Counted from the stretch's first letter, positions 1 through 6,313 are shown. The stretch: DNA of 6,462 nucleotides from Chloroflexota bacterium (GCA_005880175.1 VBJR01000009.1:1-6462); one strand, 5' to 3'. A program made the numbers and translations. Notes: generated from the sequence alone by a model not told the origin.

Positions 1-1
1 C

Positions 2-1264
2 ACCATCGAGGCCGTGCGGGCCGCCGGCCACCGGGCGATGCCGGAGCACGGGGCGCTGGCCGTCACGGTGCCGGGCAGCGTCGAGGCGTGGGGCCGGCTG
101 GTCGAGCGGTTCGGCACGATGGGCCTGGCGCCGCTGATGGAGGCGGCGGCCGGGCACGCGCGGGACGGCTACGGGGTCACCGAGCGCCTGGCCGAGCACC
201 TGGTCGAGAACGCCGACTGGCTGCTGCGCGACGCGGCGGCGGCGGCGCTGTTCCCGCCGCTCAAGGCCGGCATGGCCCTGCGCAACCCCGAGCTCGGGGA
301 CACGCTGGCCGAGATCGGCCGCACCGGCTTCGGCGGCTTCTACCGGGGCGCGACGGCGCGCGCGATCGTGGCGGCGCTGGAGCGCCGGGGCGGCCTGCTG
401 ACGCTCGAGGACCTGGCCACGCACCGCTCGGCCTGGGTCGAGCCGATCGCGTTCCCGTACCGCGACCTCGTCGTGTACGAGCTGCCGCCTCCCACCCAGG
501 GCCTGTGCGCGGCCGGGATGCTGCGCCGGCTCGAGCGGCTGGAGCGGTTCGAGCCGGGCGTCGAGTTCGCCCGCGACCTGGTCCGCGTGCGCGACCAGGT
601 CTACCCGCTGCGCGACCGCTGGATCACCGACCCCGACTTCGCGGACGTCCCGCCGGAGCCGTTCCTGGACCCGGACCACGTCGCGGCCGGGACGGCGGCC
701 GCCATCCCCGAGGGCGACACGATCTACCTCTGCGCCGCCGACGAGCAGGGCACGGTCGTCTCGCTGATCCACAGCGTGGCCGGCCCGTTCGGGTCCGGCG
801 TCGTGGTCGAGGGCACCGGCGTCCTGCTCCAGAACCGCGGCATGTACTTCCGGCTGGACGAGGCCCACGCCAACCGGCTGGAGCCGCGCAAGCGGACGAT
901 GCACACGCTGATCCCGGCGATGGCGGCGCGCGACGGCCGCTGCTGGGCCGCGTTCGGGACGATGGGCGGGGACGGCCAGCCCCAGATCCAGGCCCAGGTG
1001 TTCCTGAACCTGGTCGAGCGCGGGCTGGCCCCGGCCGAGGCGGTGGCGGAGCCGCGGCTGCGCGTCCAGAACGGCGGCGGCGGCCTGCTGGTCGAGGCGG
1101 ACTACCCGGAAGCGGGCGCGGTGGCCCGCGCCGTGCCCGGCGGCCGGCTGATGCCGGTCCGGCACCACCAGTTCGGCCACGCGGCGGCGCTGGTGGTGGA
1201 CGGGCCCGAGCGCTGGCGGGCCGGCGCCGACCCGCGCTCCGACGGCTCGGTGGTCGAGACCTGA
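2..1264 (+). CDS. Gamma-glutamyltransferase-family Ntn hydrolase, 5'-truncated by window edge
   Basis: Members of this family self-cleave before a threonine that becomes the nucleophile. They then hydrolyse or transfer gamma-glutamyl or related amide groups. The reading frame is open from base 2, so the true start lies upstream. About 420 residues are visible, and roughly 110-150 are missing if the protein has the usual ~540-residue length. The predicted autoprocessing threonine is the ACG at 719-721 in the context GDTIYLCAAD, which leaves a 181-residue small subunit, normal for the family. Other family marks are FGSGVVV (788 onward), a PRKRTMHTL block (884-910) and GGDGQPQ (965-985). Classical glutathione-acting enzymes have TTH and an SS pair at the corresponding places; here they are TIY and HT. 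This resembles the YwrD / oxamate-amidohydrolase-like branch, so glutathione may not be the substrate. Export cannot be judged because the N-terminus is absent. The stop overlaps the putative start of the next gene. Family call firm, substrate unknown. Confidence 0.93.
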   Translation, partial: TIEAVRAAGHRAMPEHGALAVTVPGSVEAWGRLVERFGTMGLAPLMEAAAGHARDGYGVTERLAEHLVENADWLLRDAAAAALFPPLKAGMALRNPELGDTLAEIGRTGFGGFYRGATARAIVAALERRGGLLTLEDLATHRSAWVEPIAFPYRDLVVYELPPPTQGLCAAGMLRRLERLERFEPGVEFARDLVRVRDQVYPLRDRWITDPDFADVPPEPFLDPDHVAAGTAAAIPEGDTIYLCAADEQGTVVSLIHSVAGPFGSGVVVEGTGVLLQNRGMYFRLDEAHANRLEPRKRTMHTLIPAMAARDGRCWAAFGTMGGDGQPQIQAQVFLNLVERGLAPAEAVAEPRLRVQNGGGGLLVEADYPEAGAVARAVPGGRLMPVRHHQFGHAAALVVDGPERWRAGADPRSDGSVVET

Positions 1265-2799
1265 GCACGCTCGCGGAGGCCCTGGCCGACCTGCGCGCGG
1301 CGTGGGGCGTGCAGTCCCGGCCGGTGGCGCGGCTCGTGCGCCTGCTGGGCGACGGGACGCCGGTGACCACCGAGCGGCTGATCGCCGCGACGGCCCTGTC
1401 CCACCGCTCGGTGACCGACGTGCTGGGCCGGCTGGAGCCGTGGCTGGAGAGCGGCCCGCGCGGCCACCGCCTGCGCGAGCCGGCCGAGCCGTGGGGGACG
1501 ACGCTGCGCGGCAGCGCCCGGGAGGTCGAGCGCCGGATGGCGGAGCTGACCGCCGCGGCGCCTCGCCGCCGCCGCCAGCTCGACCACGTGGCCGCCACCG
1601 TCGAGACCCGCGTGCGCCGGGCCCGCTACCTCGCCGACCACTACGACCTGGACGGGGCGACCGTGCTCTGCGTGGGCGACCACGACCTGACCTCGCTGGC
1701 GCTGGCGCTGCTCGCGCCCCGCTGCCGCGTCGCGGTCGTGGACGTGGACGACGAGCTCCTGGAGCACGTGGACCGCTCGGCGGCCCAGCTCGGCGCCGCG
1801 GTCGCCTGCCGGTTCGCGGACCTGCGCCTGGGCCTGCCGGCCGACCTCGCGGCGACGGCCGACCTGGTGTTCACCGACCCGCCGTACACGCCGGAGGGGG
1901 TGCGGCTGTTCGCGGCCCGCGGCTGCGAGGCGCTGCGCCGGGACGACCACTCACGGCTGCTCCTGTGCTACGGGCACGGGGAGCGGCAGCCGACGCTCGG
2001 GCTCAAGGTGCAGGCCGTCCTCCACGCGCTGCACCTCCTGGTCGAGGAGGTGCGGCCGGGGTTCAACCGGTACGAGGGCGCGCAGGCGATCGGCGGGGCC
2101 AGCGCGCTGTACGTGACCCGGCCGGTGGCCGCGACGTGGCGGACGGTCGAGCGCGACCCGCCCGGCGGCGACCGGATCTACACGCACGGCCCGATGGCGG
2201 TGGAGGCGGGGGAGCGGCCGCTCCCCGAGGCGCTGGCCCGGGAGCTGCCCGACCCGCTGCCGGTCGCCGAGCTGTGGCGGCTCAGCGAGCGGCACGCGGC
2301 GGCCCGGCCGGAGCGCCGGCCGAAGCTGCCCGAGACCGCCGCGGCCGACCTGTCGCTGGCGCCGGCGCTGGCCCCGCGCCTGCTGCTGGCGTACCGGGGC
2401 CGTCGCCTGCGCCTGGCGCTCCCCGGCGCCGCCGCGAACGCGCTGCTGGCCGCGGAGGGCTGGCAGGGCCGGCTCCTCGGGGCGTCGTACCGCCTGCGCC
2501 TGATCGCCCGGGACGGCGCGCTGGCCGTGATCGAGGCGGAGCGCCGCGACGACGCGGTGACCGGCCCCCAGCTGCTGGCCCGGCAGGTGGCGGAGCACCC
2601 CGCGGCCGCGGCGGCGAGCTCGCTCCGCGAGGGCCTGATCGCGGCCGGCGCGGCGCGGACGAAGAACGAGGCGCGGGCGGTGCTGGCCGAGCTGCCGAAC
2701 CTGGACGCGCGCCCGATGGACCTGCCGCTGCACCAGCTCCGCCAGCTCGCGGACGCCCTCCCGGCGCTCGCCGGTCGGAACGTGAGCCAATCGGTATAA
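1261..2799 (+). CDS. Bis-aminopropyl spermidine synthase (BpsA)-family protein with long C-terminal extension
   Basis: BpsA enzymes transfer aminopropyl groups from decarboxylated S-adenosylmethionine to the internal nitrogen of spermidine, giving branched polyamines. Counting from the CTG at 1261 (512 residues), the order is: winged-helix-like N-terminus (about 15-75); a QLDHVAATVETRVRRARYL segment leading into the Rossmann fold; GDHDLTS (139-145), matching the family's GDDDLTS; VVDVDDE (159-165), the acidic end of strand 2; FTDPPY (204-209), the active-site DPP motif; and FNRYEG near 268. The archaeal enzyme is about 350 residues and ends near residue 293 here. The remaining ~219 residues are Ala/Leu/Arg-rich, unrecognised, and may include a small beta-rich domain. 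Start: no ATG, GTG or TTG lies near the upstream stop. CTG overlaps it as CTGA, GGTGG lies 7 nt before it, and GC3 codon bias begins exactly there. GTG 1309 or 1324 are alternatives. The family assignment is strong. The exact substrate is inferred, and the GDDDL-to-GDHDL change could alter it. Confidence 0.85.
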   Translation: MSTLAEALADLRAAWGVQSRPVARLVRLLGDGTPVTTERLIAATALSHRSVTDVLGRLEPWLESGPRGHRLREPAEPWGTTLRGSAREVERRMAELTAAAPRRRRQLDHVAATVETRVRRARYLADHYDLDGATVLCVGDHDLTSLALALLAPRCRVAVVDVDDELLEHVDRSAAQLGAAVACRFADLRLGLPADLAATADLVFTDPPYTPEGVRLFAARGCEALRRDDHSRLLLCYGHGERQPTLGLKVQAVLHALHLLVEEVRPGFNRYEGAQAIGGASALYVTRPVAATWRTVERDPPGGDRIYTHGPMAVEAGERPLPEALARELPDPLPVAELWRLSERHAAARPERRPKLPETAAADLSLAPALAPRLLLAYRGRRLRLALPGAAANALLAAEGWQGRLLGASYRLRLIARDGALAVIEAERRDDAVTGPQLLARQVAEHPAAAAASSLREGLIAAGAARTKNEARAVLAELPNLDARPMDLPLHQLRQLADALPALAGRNVSQSV

Positions 2800-2800
2800 T
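2795..2800 (+). promoter_or_regulatory. Consensus -10 box (TATAAT) for rpsO, overlapping the upstream stop codon
   Basis: A perfect TATAAT sits in very GC-rich DNA and contains the TAA stop (2797-2799) of the preceding gene. A start site about 7 nt downstream would fall near 2807, only about 5 nt before the rpsO start codon. No TTGACA-like -35 element is present at 16-18 bp upstream, so it would be a -10-driven promoter. The position and rarity of the motif make it convincing, but transcription has not been shown. Confidence 0.65.
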
Positions 2801-2811
2801 TCCCACCCAGT

Positions 2812-3081
2812 TTGGCAGTCGAGAACGAACACAAGGCAAAGCTGGCGGCGGAGCATGGCCGTCATGGCACCGACACGGGTTCACCCGAGGTTCAGGTTGC
2901 CATCTTCACGGAGCGGATCCTGCAGCTCACCGAGCACCTCAGGACCCACAAGAAGGACCACCACTCGCGTCGCGGTCTGATGCTGCTGGTTGGCAAGCGT
3001 CGCAGACTGCTGAACTACCTGGGCCGGCAGGACGTGGGGCGCTATCGAGCGCTCATATCGAAGCTGGGGCTCAGGAGATAG
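2812..3081 (+). CDS. rpsO: 30S ribosomal protein S15
   Basis: S15 is a primary binder of the central domain of 16S rRNA. It helps form the small-subunit platform and bridges to the 50S subunit. The 89-residue product has the standard length and the family blocks: DTGSPEVQV (21-29), [18 protein letters not shown] (39-56), RRRLLNYL (63-70) and the terminal LGLRR. The conserved His42, Asp49 and Ser52, which contact rRNA in known S15 proteins, are present. The start must be TTG at 2812: an in-frame stop lies at 2797-2799, and no ATG or GTG falls between it and the conserved N-terminus. There is no Shine-Dalgarno sequence, and a TATAAT box ends 11 nt upstream, so the mRNA is probably near-leaderless. 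Codon use is visibly less GC3-extreme than in its neighbours, as is common in highly expressed ribosomal genes. pnp follows after 125 nt, the classic rpsO-pnp arrangement. Confidence 0.97.
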   Translation: MAVENEHKAKLAAEHGRHGTDTGSPEVQVAIFTERILQLTEHLRTHKKDHHSRRGLMLLVGKRRRLLNYLGRQDVGRYRALISKLGLRR

Positions 3082-3087
3082 TGAGTG

Positions 3088-3119
3088 CGGGCGGGGGTAC
3101 CCCCGCCCGATTGATTTCT
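3088..3119 (+). terminator. Perfect 22-bp GC palindrome with T-rich flank: attenuator or processing hairpin between rpsO and pnp
   Basis: Bases 3088-3109 form an exact palindrome with 11-nt arms (CGGGCGGGGGT and its complement). As RNA this gives a 9-bp GC stem closed by a GTAC loop. It starts 6 nt after the rpsO stop and is followed by ATTGATTTCT, a fairly T-rich stretch for this genome. The arrangement fits a partial intrinsic terminator that lowers pnp relative to rpsO, or a stabilising/RNase-processing hairpin like those described between rpsO and pnp in E. coli. Which of these applies cannot be decided from sequence. Confidence 0.6.
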
Positions 3120-3142
3120 GGGGGGTCCGGCACCTGAAACCT

Positions 3143-3154
3143 GGCCTCGAGGCC
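3143..3154. repeat. 12-bp perfect palindrome in the pnp leader
   Basis: GGCCTCGAGGCC is an exact 12-bp palindrome 52 nt upstream of the pnp ATG. It could form a short 4-bp RNA stem or bind a dimeric protein. It may equally be chance in GC-rich DNA. It is recorded because it is the second of several dyads packed into this 125-bp leader. Confidence 0.35.
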
Positions 3155-3188
3155 GATGCGCTTCGAGCTCAGCTTTTGGGTCCCTGAC

Positions 3189-3204
3189 CTCCTGGGCAGA
3201 GGAG
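3189..3204 (+). promoter_or_regulatory. pnp ribosome-binding site with possible sequestering hairpin
   Basis: GAGGAG (3199-3204) is the only good Shine-Dalgarno in the leader. It lies 2 nt before ATG 3207, unusually close, and 11 nt before GTG 3216, which therefore stays an alternative start. CTCCT at 3189-3193 is complementary to AGGAG at 3200-3204 across a 6-nt loop, so the site could be hidden in a small hairpin. A competing GGTC-CCT-GACC dyad (3179-3189) overlaps its left arm. This is a seen pairing potential; a regulatory role is inference. Confidence 0.5.
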
Positions 3205-3206
3205 TA

Positions 3207-5516
3207 ATGAGTCACGTGGCTGAAGTCACGAAAACGTTCGAGGTGGCCGGTCAACAGGTCACGATCAAGACGGGCACCGTCGCCGAGCAGGCCAGCGGCG
3301 CCGTCCTGATCAGCAGGGGGGAGACCGTGGTGCTCTGCACCGCGATGATGTCGAAGGAGCCCCGTGAGGGCATCGACTTCTTCCCGCTCACCTGCGACTA
3401 CGAGGAGAAGCTGTACGCCGCCGGCAAGATCCCGGGCGCGTTCCTGCGCCGCGAGGGCCGGCCCAGCGAGCAGGCGATCCTCACGTCGCGGCTGACCGAC
3501 CGGCCCATCAGGCCGCTGTTCCCCGACGGGTTCCGCAACGACGTGCAGGTCGTCTCGACCGTGCTGTCGGTGGACCAGGAGTCGGACCCGCCCATCCTGT
3601 CGATCAACGGCGCCTCGGCCGCCCTGACGATCTCGGAGATCCCGTTCCAGGGCCCGATCGGCGCGGTCCGCATGGGCTACATCGACGGCGAACTCGTCGT
3701 CAACCCCAAGCAGGCGGACATGGAGCGCTCAGACCTCGACCTGGTCGTGGCCGGCACCCAGGAGGCGATCCTGATGGTCGAGGCCGGCGCCAAGGAGGTC
3801 AGCGAGCGGCTGCTCGTCGACGCCCTCGAGATGGCCCACGAGGCCATCGGCGGGATCTGCCGCGCGCTGCTGGAGCTGCGCGAGGCGACCGGCAAGCCGA
3901 AGATCGAGTTCACGGCCCCCGAGTTCGATCCGGAGATCGTCGCGGCCGTCCAGGAGCAGGTCGCCGGGCGTCTCGACGAGGCCGGGTACGGCGCGGACAA
4001 GGCCGAGCGCGAGGCGCGCATCTCCGCGCTCAAGAAGGAGGTCAAGGCGGCGCTGCTCGAGCGCTTCCCCGAGGCCGGCGACACGATCAGCGCGATCTTC
4101 GAGAAGAAGCTGAAGGACCGGGTCAGGCAGCGCGTCATCGAGGAGGGCGTGCGCGTGGACGGCCGCGGGGTGCGGGACATCCGCGAGATCGAGGTGAAGG
4201 TCGGCCTGCTGCCGCGCACGCACGGCTCGGGCATGTTCCGGCGCGGCCAGACGCAGGCGCTGACGATCCTCACGCTGGGCACCGTCGGCGACGCCCAGCG
4301 CCTCGACGGCCTCAGCCTCGAGGAGAACAAGCGCTACATGCACCACTACAACATGCCGCCGTTCTCGACGGGCGAGGCCAAGCCGCTGCGCAGCCCCGGC
4401 CGCCGCGAGATCGGGCATGGCGCGCTCGCCGAGCGGGCGCTGGTGCCGGTGATCCCGTCGGTGGACGACTGGCCGTACACGATGCGGCTGGTGTCCGAGA
4501 TCCTGTCCTCGAACGGCTCGACGTCGATGGCGTCGGTGTGCGGCTCGACGCTGGCCCTGATGGACGCCGGCGTGCCGCTCCGCAAGCCGGTGGCCGGCAT
4601 CGCGATGGGCCTCGTGACGCGCGAGGGCCGGTACGCGATCCTGACCGACATCCAGGGCGTCGAGGACGCGCTCGGCGACATGGACTTCAAGGTCGCCGGG
4701 ACGCGCGACGGCGTCACCGCGCTCCAGATGGACATGAAGATCAAGGGCCTGACCCGCGAGACCATGGCCGAGGCGCTGGAGCAGGCGCGCGAGGCGCGGA
4801 TGACGGTGCTGGGCAAGATGCTGGCGGTCATCCCCGAGCCGCGCAAGGAGATGAGCCCGTACTCGCCGCGCATCACCACCATCCAGATCAACCCGGACAA
4901 GATCCGCGACGTGATCGGCCCGGGCGGCAAGGTGATCCGCAAGATCGTCGAGGAGACGGGCGCGCAGATCGACGTCGAGGACGACGGCAAGATCTTCATC
5001 GCGTCGACCGACCAGCAGAGCGCCCGCAAGGCGATCGACTGGATCAAGAGCCTGACCGACGAGGTCGAGGTCGGCCGCATCTATCGCGGCAAGGTCGTGC
5101 GCATCATGTCCTTCGGGGCCTTCGTCGAGGTGCTCCCGAACCAGGACGGCCTGGTCCACATCTCCCGCCTGACCGACCATCGGGTCGATCGGGTGGAGGA
5201 GGTCGTCAACGTGGGCGACGAGATCGTGGTCAAGGCGACCGAGATCGACAGCCAGGGCCGGCTGAACCTGAGCCGGCAGGAGGCGATCGAGGAGCTGACC
5301 GCGCGCGGTGAGGCGATCGATGAGCAGATCGACATGGACGCCGTGGCGGCCGCGATGTCGCTGCCTCCGCTCCCGCCGCGCGAGCCGCGCGGTGACCGCA
5401 ACGGCGGTGGCGGCGGTGGCGGCGGTGGCTTCCGGGGCGGCCGGGGCGGCGGTGACCGTGGCGGCCGCGGTGGTCGCAGCGGCGGCGGCGACCGGGAGCG
5501 GACCCGCCGCGAGTAG
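3207..5516 (+). CDS. pnp: Polynucleotide phosphorylase (polyribonucleotide nucleotidyltransferase)
   Basis: PNPase is a cytoplasmic trimer that degrades RNA 3'-to-5' with phosphate, and can add tails in reverse. The 769-residue product has, in order: RNase PH core 1 (about 10-145) with [10 protein letters not shown] from residue 79; an all-alpha linker domain (about 150-325); RNase PH core 2 (about 325-545) with RTHGSG near 337 and [10 protein letters not shown] from 396; a KH domain (about 556-616) with IGPGG at 570-574; and an S1 domain (about 620-695). Asp487, Asp493 and Lys495 match E. coli catalytic Asp486, Asp492 and Lys494, so the enzyme should be active. The one-residue offset fits the ATG at 3207. 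GTG 3216 has better spacing from the ribosome-binding site, and ATG 3156 would add 17 non-conserved residues. The last 41 residues (729-769) are a Gly/Arg tail. Probably co-transcribed with rpsO; a strong hairpin terminator follows. Confidence 0.97.
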   Translation: MSHVAEVTKTFEVAGQQVTIKTGTVAEQASGAVLISRGETVVLCTAMMSKEPREGIDFFPLTCDYEEKLYAAGKIPGAFLRREGRPSEQAILTSRLTDRPIRPLFPDGFRNDVQVVSTVLSVDQESDPPILSINGASAALTISEIPFQGPIGAVRMGYIDGELVVNPKQADMERSDLDLVVAGTQEAILMVEAGAKEVSERLLVDALEMAHEAIGGICRALLELREATGKPKIEFTAPEFDPEIVAAVQEQVAGRLDEAGYGADKAEREARISALKKEVKAALLERFPEAGDTISAIFEKKLKDRVRQRVIEEGVRVDGRGVRDIREIEVKVGLLPRTHGSGMFRRGQTQALTILTLGTVGDAQRLDGLSLEENKRYMHHYNMPPFSTGEAKPLRSPGRREIGHGALAERALVPVIPSVDDWPYTMRLVSEILSSNGSTSMASVCGSTLALMDAGVPLRKPVAGIAMGLVTREGRYAILTDIQGVEDALGDMDFKVAGTRDGVTALQMDMKIKGLTRETMAEALEQAREARMTVLGKMLAVIPEPRKEMSPYSPRITTIQINPDKIRDVIGPGGKVIRKIVEETGAQIDVEDDGKIFIASTDQQSARKAIDWIKSLTDEVEVGRIYRGKVVRIMSFGAFVEVLPNQDGLVHISRLTDHRVDRVEEVVNVGDEIVVKATEIDSQGRLNLSRQEAIEELTARGEAIDEQIDMDAVAAAMSLPPLPPREPRGDRNGGGGGGGGGFRGGRGGGDRGGRGGRSGGGDRERTRRE
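5403..5429 (+). repeat. Three exact tandem copies of a 9-bp unit (GGCGGTGGC) in the pnp tail
   Basis: The unit GGCGGTGGC occurs three times head to tail, encoding nine consecutive glycines at the start of the Gly/Arg-rich PNPase C-terminus. The unit length is a multiple of three, so slippage would change glycine number without breaking the frame. Looser GGC/GGT/CGT repetition continues to about 5490. Confidence 0.8.
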
Positions 5517-5525
5517 CGGCGATCT

Positions 5526-5557
5526 GGTCAGCGGGGCGCCCAGGCGCCCCGCTGACC
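5526..5557 (+). terminator. Strong hairpin terminator after pnp
   Basis: The left arm (5526-5540) and right arm (5543-5557) are perfectly complementary over 15 bp around a CA centre, in practice about 14 bp with a 4-nt loop. The hairpin begins 9 nt after the pnp stop. It is followed by GTTCGTT, a weak T-run, and then a C-rich tract. It should end the rpsO-pnp transcript. On the other strand the flank has no T-run, so it is less likely to terminate tetR transcripts. Confidence 0.85.
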
Positions 5558-5562
5558 GTTCG

Positions 5563-5585
5563 TTCCCCCCCACCCTCTCTCTCCC
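5563..5585 (+). other. Homopyrimidine tract (22 of 23 bases), possible Rho-loading or backup termination region
   Basis: The stretch runs TT, seven C, one A, then CCC, repeated CT and CCC, with no G at all. That is unusual in this genome. It directly follows the pnp hairpin. C-rich, G-free RNA is the kind of segment Rho prefers, so it may support the terminator. It is followed by the palindrome CTCCCGGGAG at 5581-5590. The role is inferred. Confidence 0.4.
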
Positions 5586-5605
5586 GGGAGGTGGCTGTCA
5601 GAAAC

Positions 5606-5639
5606 CCCTACCGCTCGGTAATATTACTCAGAGTTAGGG
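5606..5639. promoter_or_regulatory. AT-rich nested dyad island between pnp and tetR (operator and/or tetR terminator candidate)
   Basis: A 34-bp imperfect inverted repeat is centred at 5622.5, with 13 of 17 positions matching per half. It has CCCTA/TAGGG at the ends and a perfect GTAATATTAC (5618-5627) in the centre. Two further dyads lie inside it: perfect TACCG-CT-CGGTA (5609-5620) and near-perfect TTACTC-A-GAGTTA (5624-5636). These look like TetR-type operators. Read as tetR 3' RNA, the full repeat would be a mismatched stem followed by GTTTCT, so it could instead be the tetR terminator. Both readings are inference. Confidence 0.45.
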
Positions 5640-5648
5640 ATGTGTCAA
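5621..5648 (-). promoter_or_regulatory. Leftward sigma70-like promoter candidate (TTGACA-N16-TAATAT)
   Basis: On the minus strand a perfect TTGACA (5643-5648), which includes the tetR stop TGA, is followed after 16 bp by TAATAT (5621-5626). The perfect dyad TACCG-AG-CGGTA lies immediately downstream, where an operator would block a start site near 5614. No recognisable gene lies leftward: transcription would run into the 3' end of pnp in antisense. It may be an antisense RNA promoter, a remnant, or chance. Confidence 0.35.
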
Positions 5649-6280
5649 GGGGCATTGCAGAAGCCCCTGACCCCGCCCAGCATCAGGTCGAGCAGTCGGT
5701 GGGTCATCGCCTCGGCGGAGATGTCGGGGTGGTCGAGCCACCAGTCGGCCAGTGAGCGGGCGGCGCCGATCCAGGCCTCGGCCAGCACCTCGGTGTCGAC
5801 CGGCTGCCAGGGCCGCGCCTCGGCGGCGACCACCATCGCCTCGATCGCGGCGCCGACGCGCCGGACCAGGCGGTGGCGCTGGGAGGCCAGCTCGCCGCCG
5901 GGGTCGCCGATCTCCCGGAAGAGGACCCGGAACGCGTGGCGGTGCTCGTCCACGTACGTGTAGTAGGCGACGGTGCCGAGCCGGAGCTGCTCCTCGGGAT
6001 CGGAGCCGGCCATCGCGACGGCCTCGTCGATGGCGGCGATCAGCTCCCGGTAGGCGGCGTTGACGTAGGCGAAGTACAGCCCATCCTTGGAGCCGAAGTA
6101 GCTGTACAGCATGGGCTTGGACACGCCCGCGGCCTCGGCGATCTCGTCCATGGAAGCGTCGTGGAAGCCACGGGCGGCAAAGATCCGTCCCGCCATCTCC
6201 AGCATCTGCGGCTCGCGGACAGCGCGCGGCACCTTGCGCTGCCCGCGAGGGCGCGCAGGGATCGATTCCTCGGCGGCCAT
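5645..6280 (-). CDS. TetR/AcrR-family transcriptional regulator
   Basis: TetR-family proteins are dimeric repressors with an N-terminal helix-turn-helix and a C-terminal ligand-binding helical domain. The 211-residue product has a basic, Arg/Pro-rich leader of about 22 residues. The DNA-binding domain follows (about 24-70), with the signature ASMDEIAEAAGVSKPMLYSYFGSKDGLY at 42-69; the recognition helix lies in VSKPMLYSYF. The rest is a predicted all-helical ligand pocket with no recognisable ligand signature. Length is typical. The ATG at 6278-6280 is supported by a -10-like TATCCT exactly 7 nt upstream, which implies a leaderless message; there is no Shine-Dalgarno. The gene converges on pnp with 128 bp between stops and has no obvious operon partner in the window. 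Candidate operators lie on both sides (6314-6330 and 5609-5636). Family call is firm; ligand and targets are unknown. Confidence 0.93.
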   Translation of the reverse strand: MAAEESIPARPRGQRKVPRAVREPQMLEMAGRIFAARGFHDASMDEIAEAAGVSKPMLYSYFGSKDGLYFAYVNAAYRELIAAIDEAVAMAGSDPEEQLRLGTVAYYTYVDEHRHAFRVLFREIGDPGGELASQRHRLVRRVGAAIEAMVVAAEARPWQPVDTEVLAEAWIGAARSLADWWLDHPDISAEAMTHRLLDLMLGGVRGFCNAP

Positions 6281-6287
6281 GTGAGTC

Positions 6288-6293
6288 AGGATA
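6288..6293 (-). promoter_or_regulatory. -10 box of a leaderless tetR promoter (TATCCT)
   Basis: On the minus strand TATCCT (TANNNT type) ends 7 nt before the ATG, so transcription would be expected to begin at or next to the A of the start codon. No convincing -35 was found at 16-19 bp. This geometry is characteristic of leaderless genes in actinobacteria. Confidence 0.55.
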
Positions 6294-6313
6294 GTGGTCC
6301 CGGGTTATAGAAG

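Noticed and set aside
88..1260. Upstream extension of the polyamine-synthase frame to ATG 88
   Set aside because: The extension is a Gly/Arg/Pro-rich shadow of the hydrolase gene, which shows clear family motifs in its own frame.
1951..2865. Long minus-strand frames under the polyamine synthase
   Set aside because: Low-complexity Arg/Ala/Gly products mirroring the GC-rich plus-strand gene; no start signal.
1302..3137. Plus-strand 611-codon frame overlapping the polyamine synthase and rpsO
   Set aside because: Arg/Pro/Gly-rich composition, no motif, and it overlaps two well-supported genes in another frame.
3111..3139. Separate pnp promoter beginning with TTGATT
   Set aside because: No acceptable -10 element lies at 16-18 bp spacing; the T-rich stretch is better explained as the flank of the palindrome.
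3156..3206. ATG 3156 as the pnp start
   Set aside because: It adds 17 residues with no PNPase resemblance and bypasses the ribosome-binding site; catalytic residue numbering fits ATG 3207.
5640..5963. Plus-strand frame opposite tetR
   Set aside because: Antisense shadow of the regulator with no motif or codon bias.
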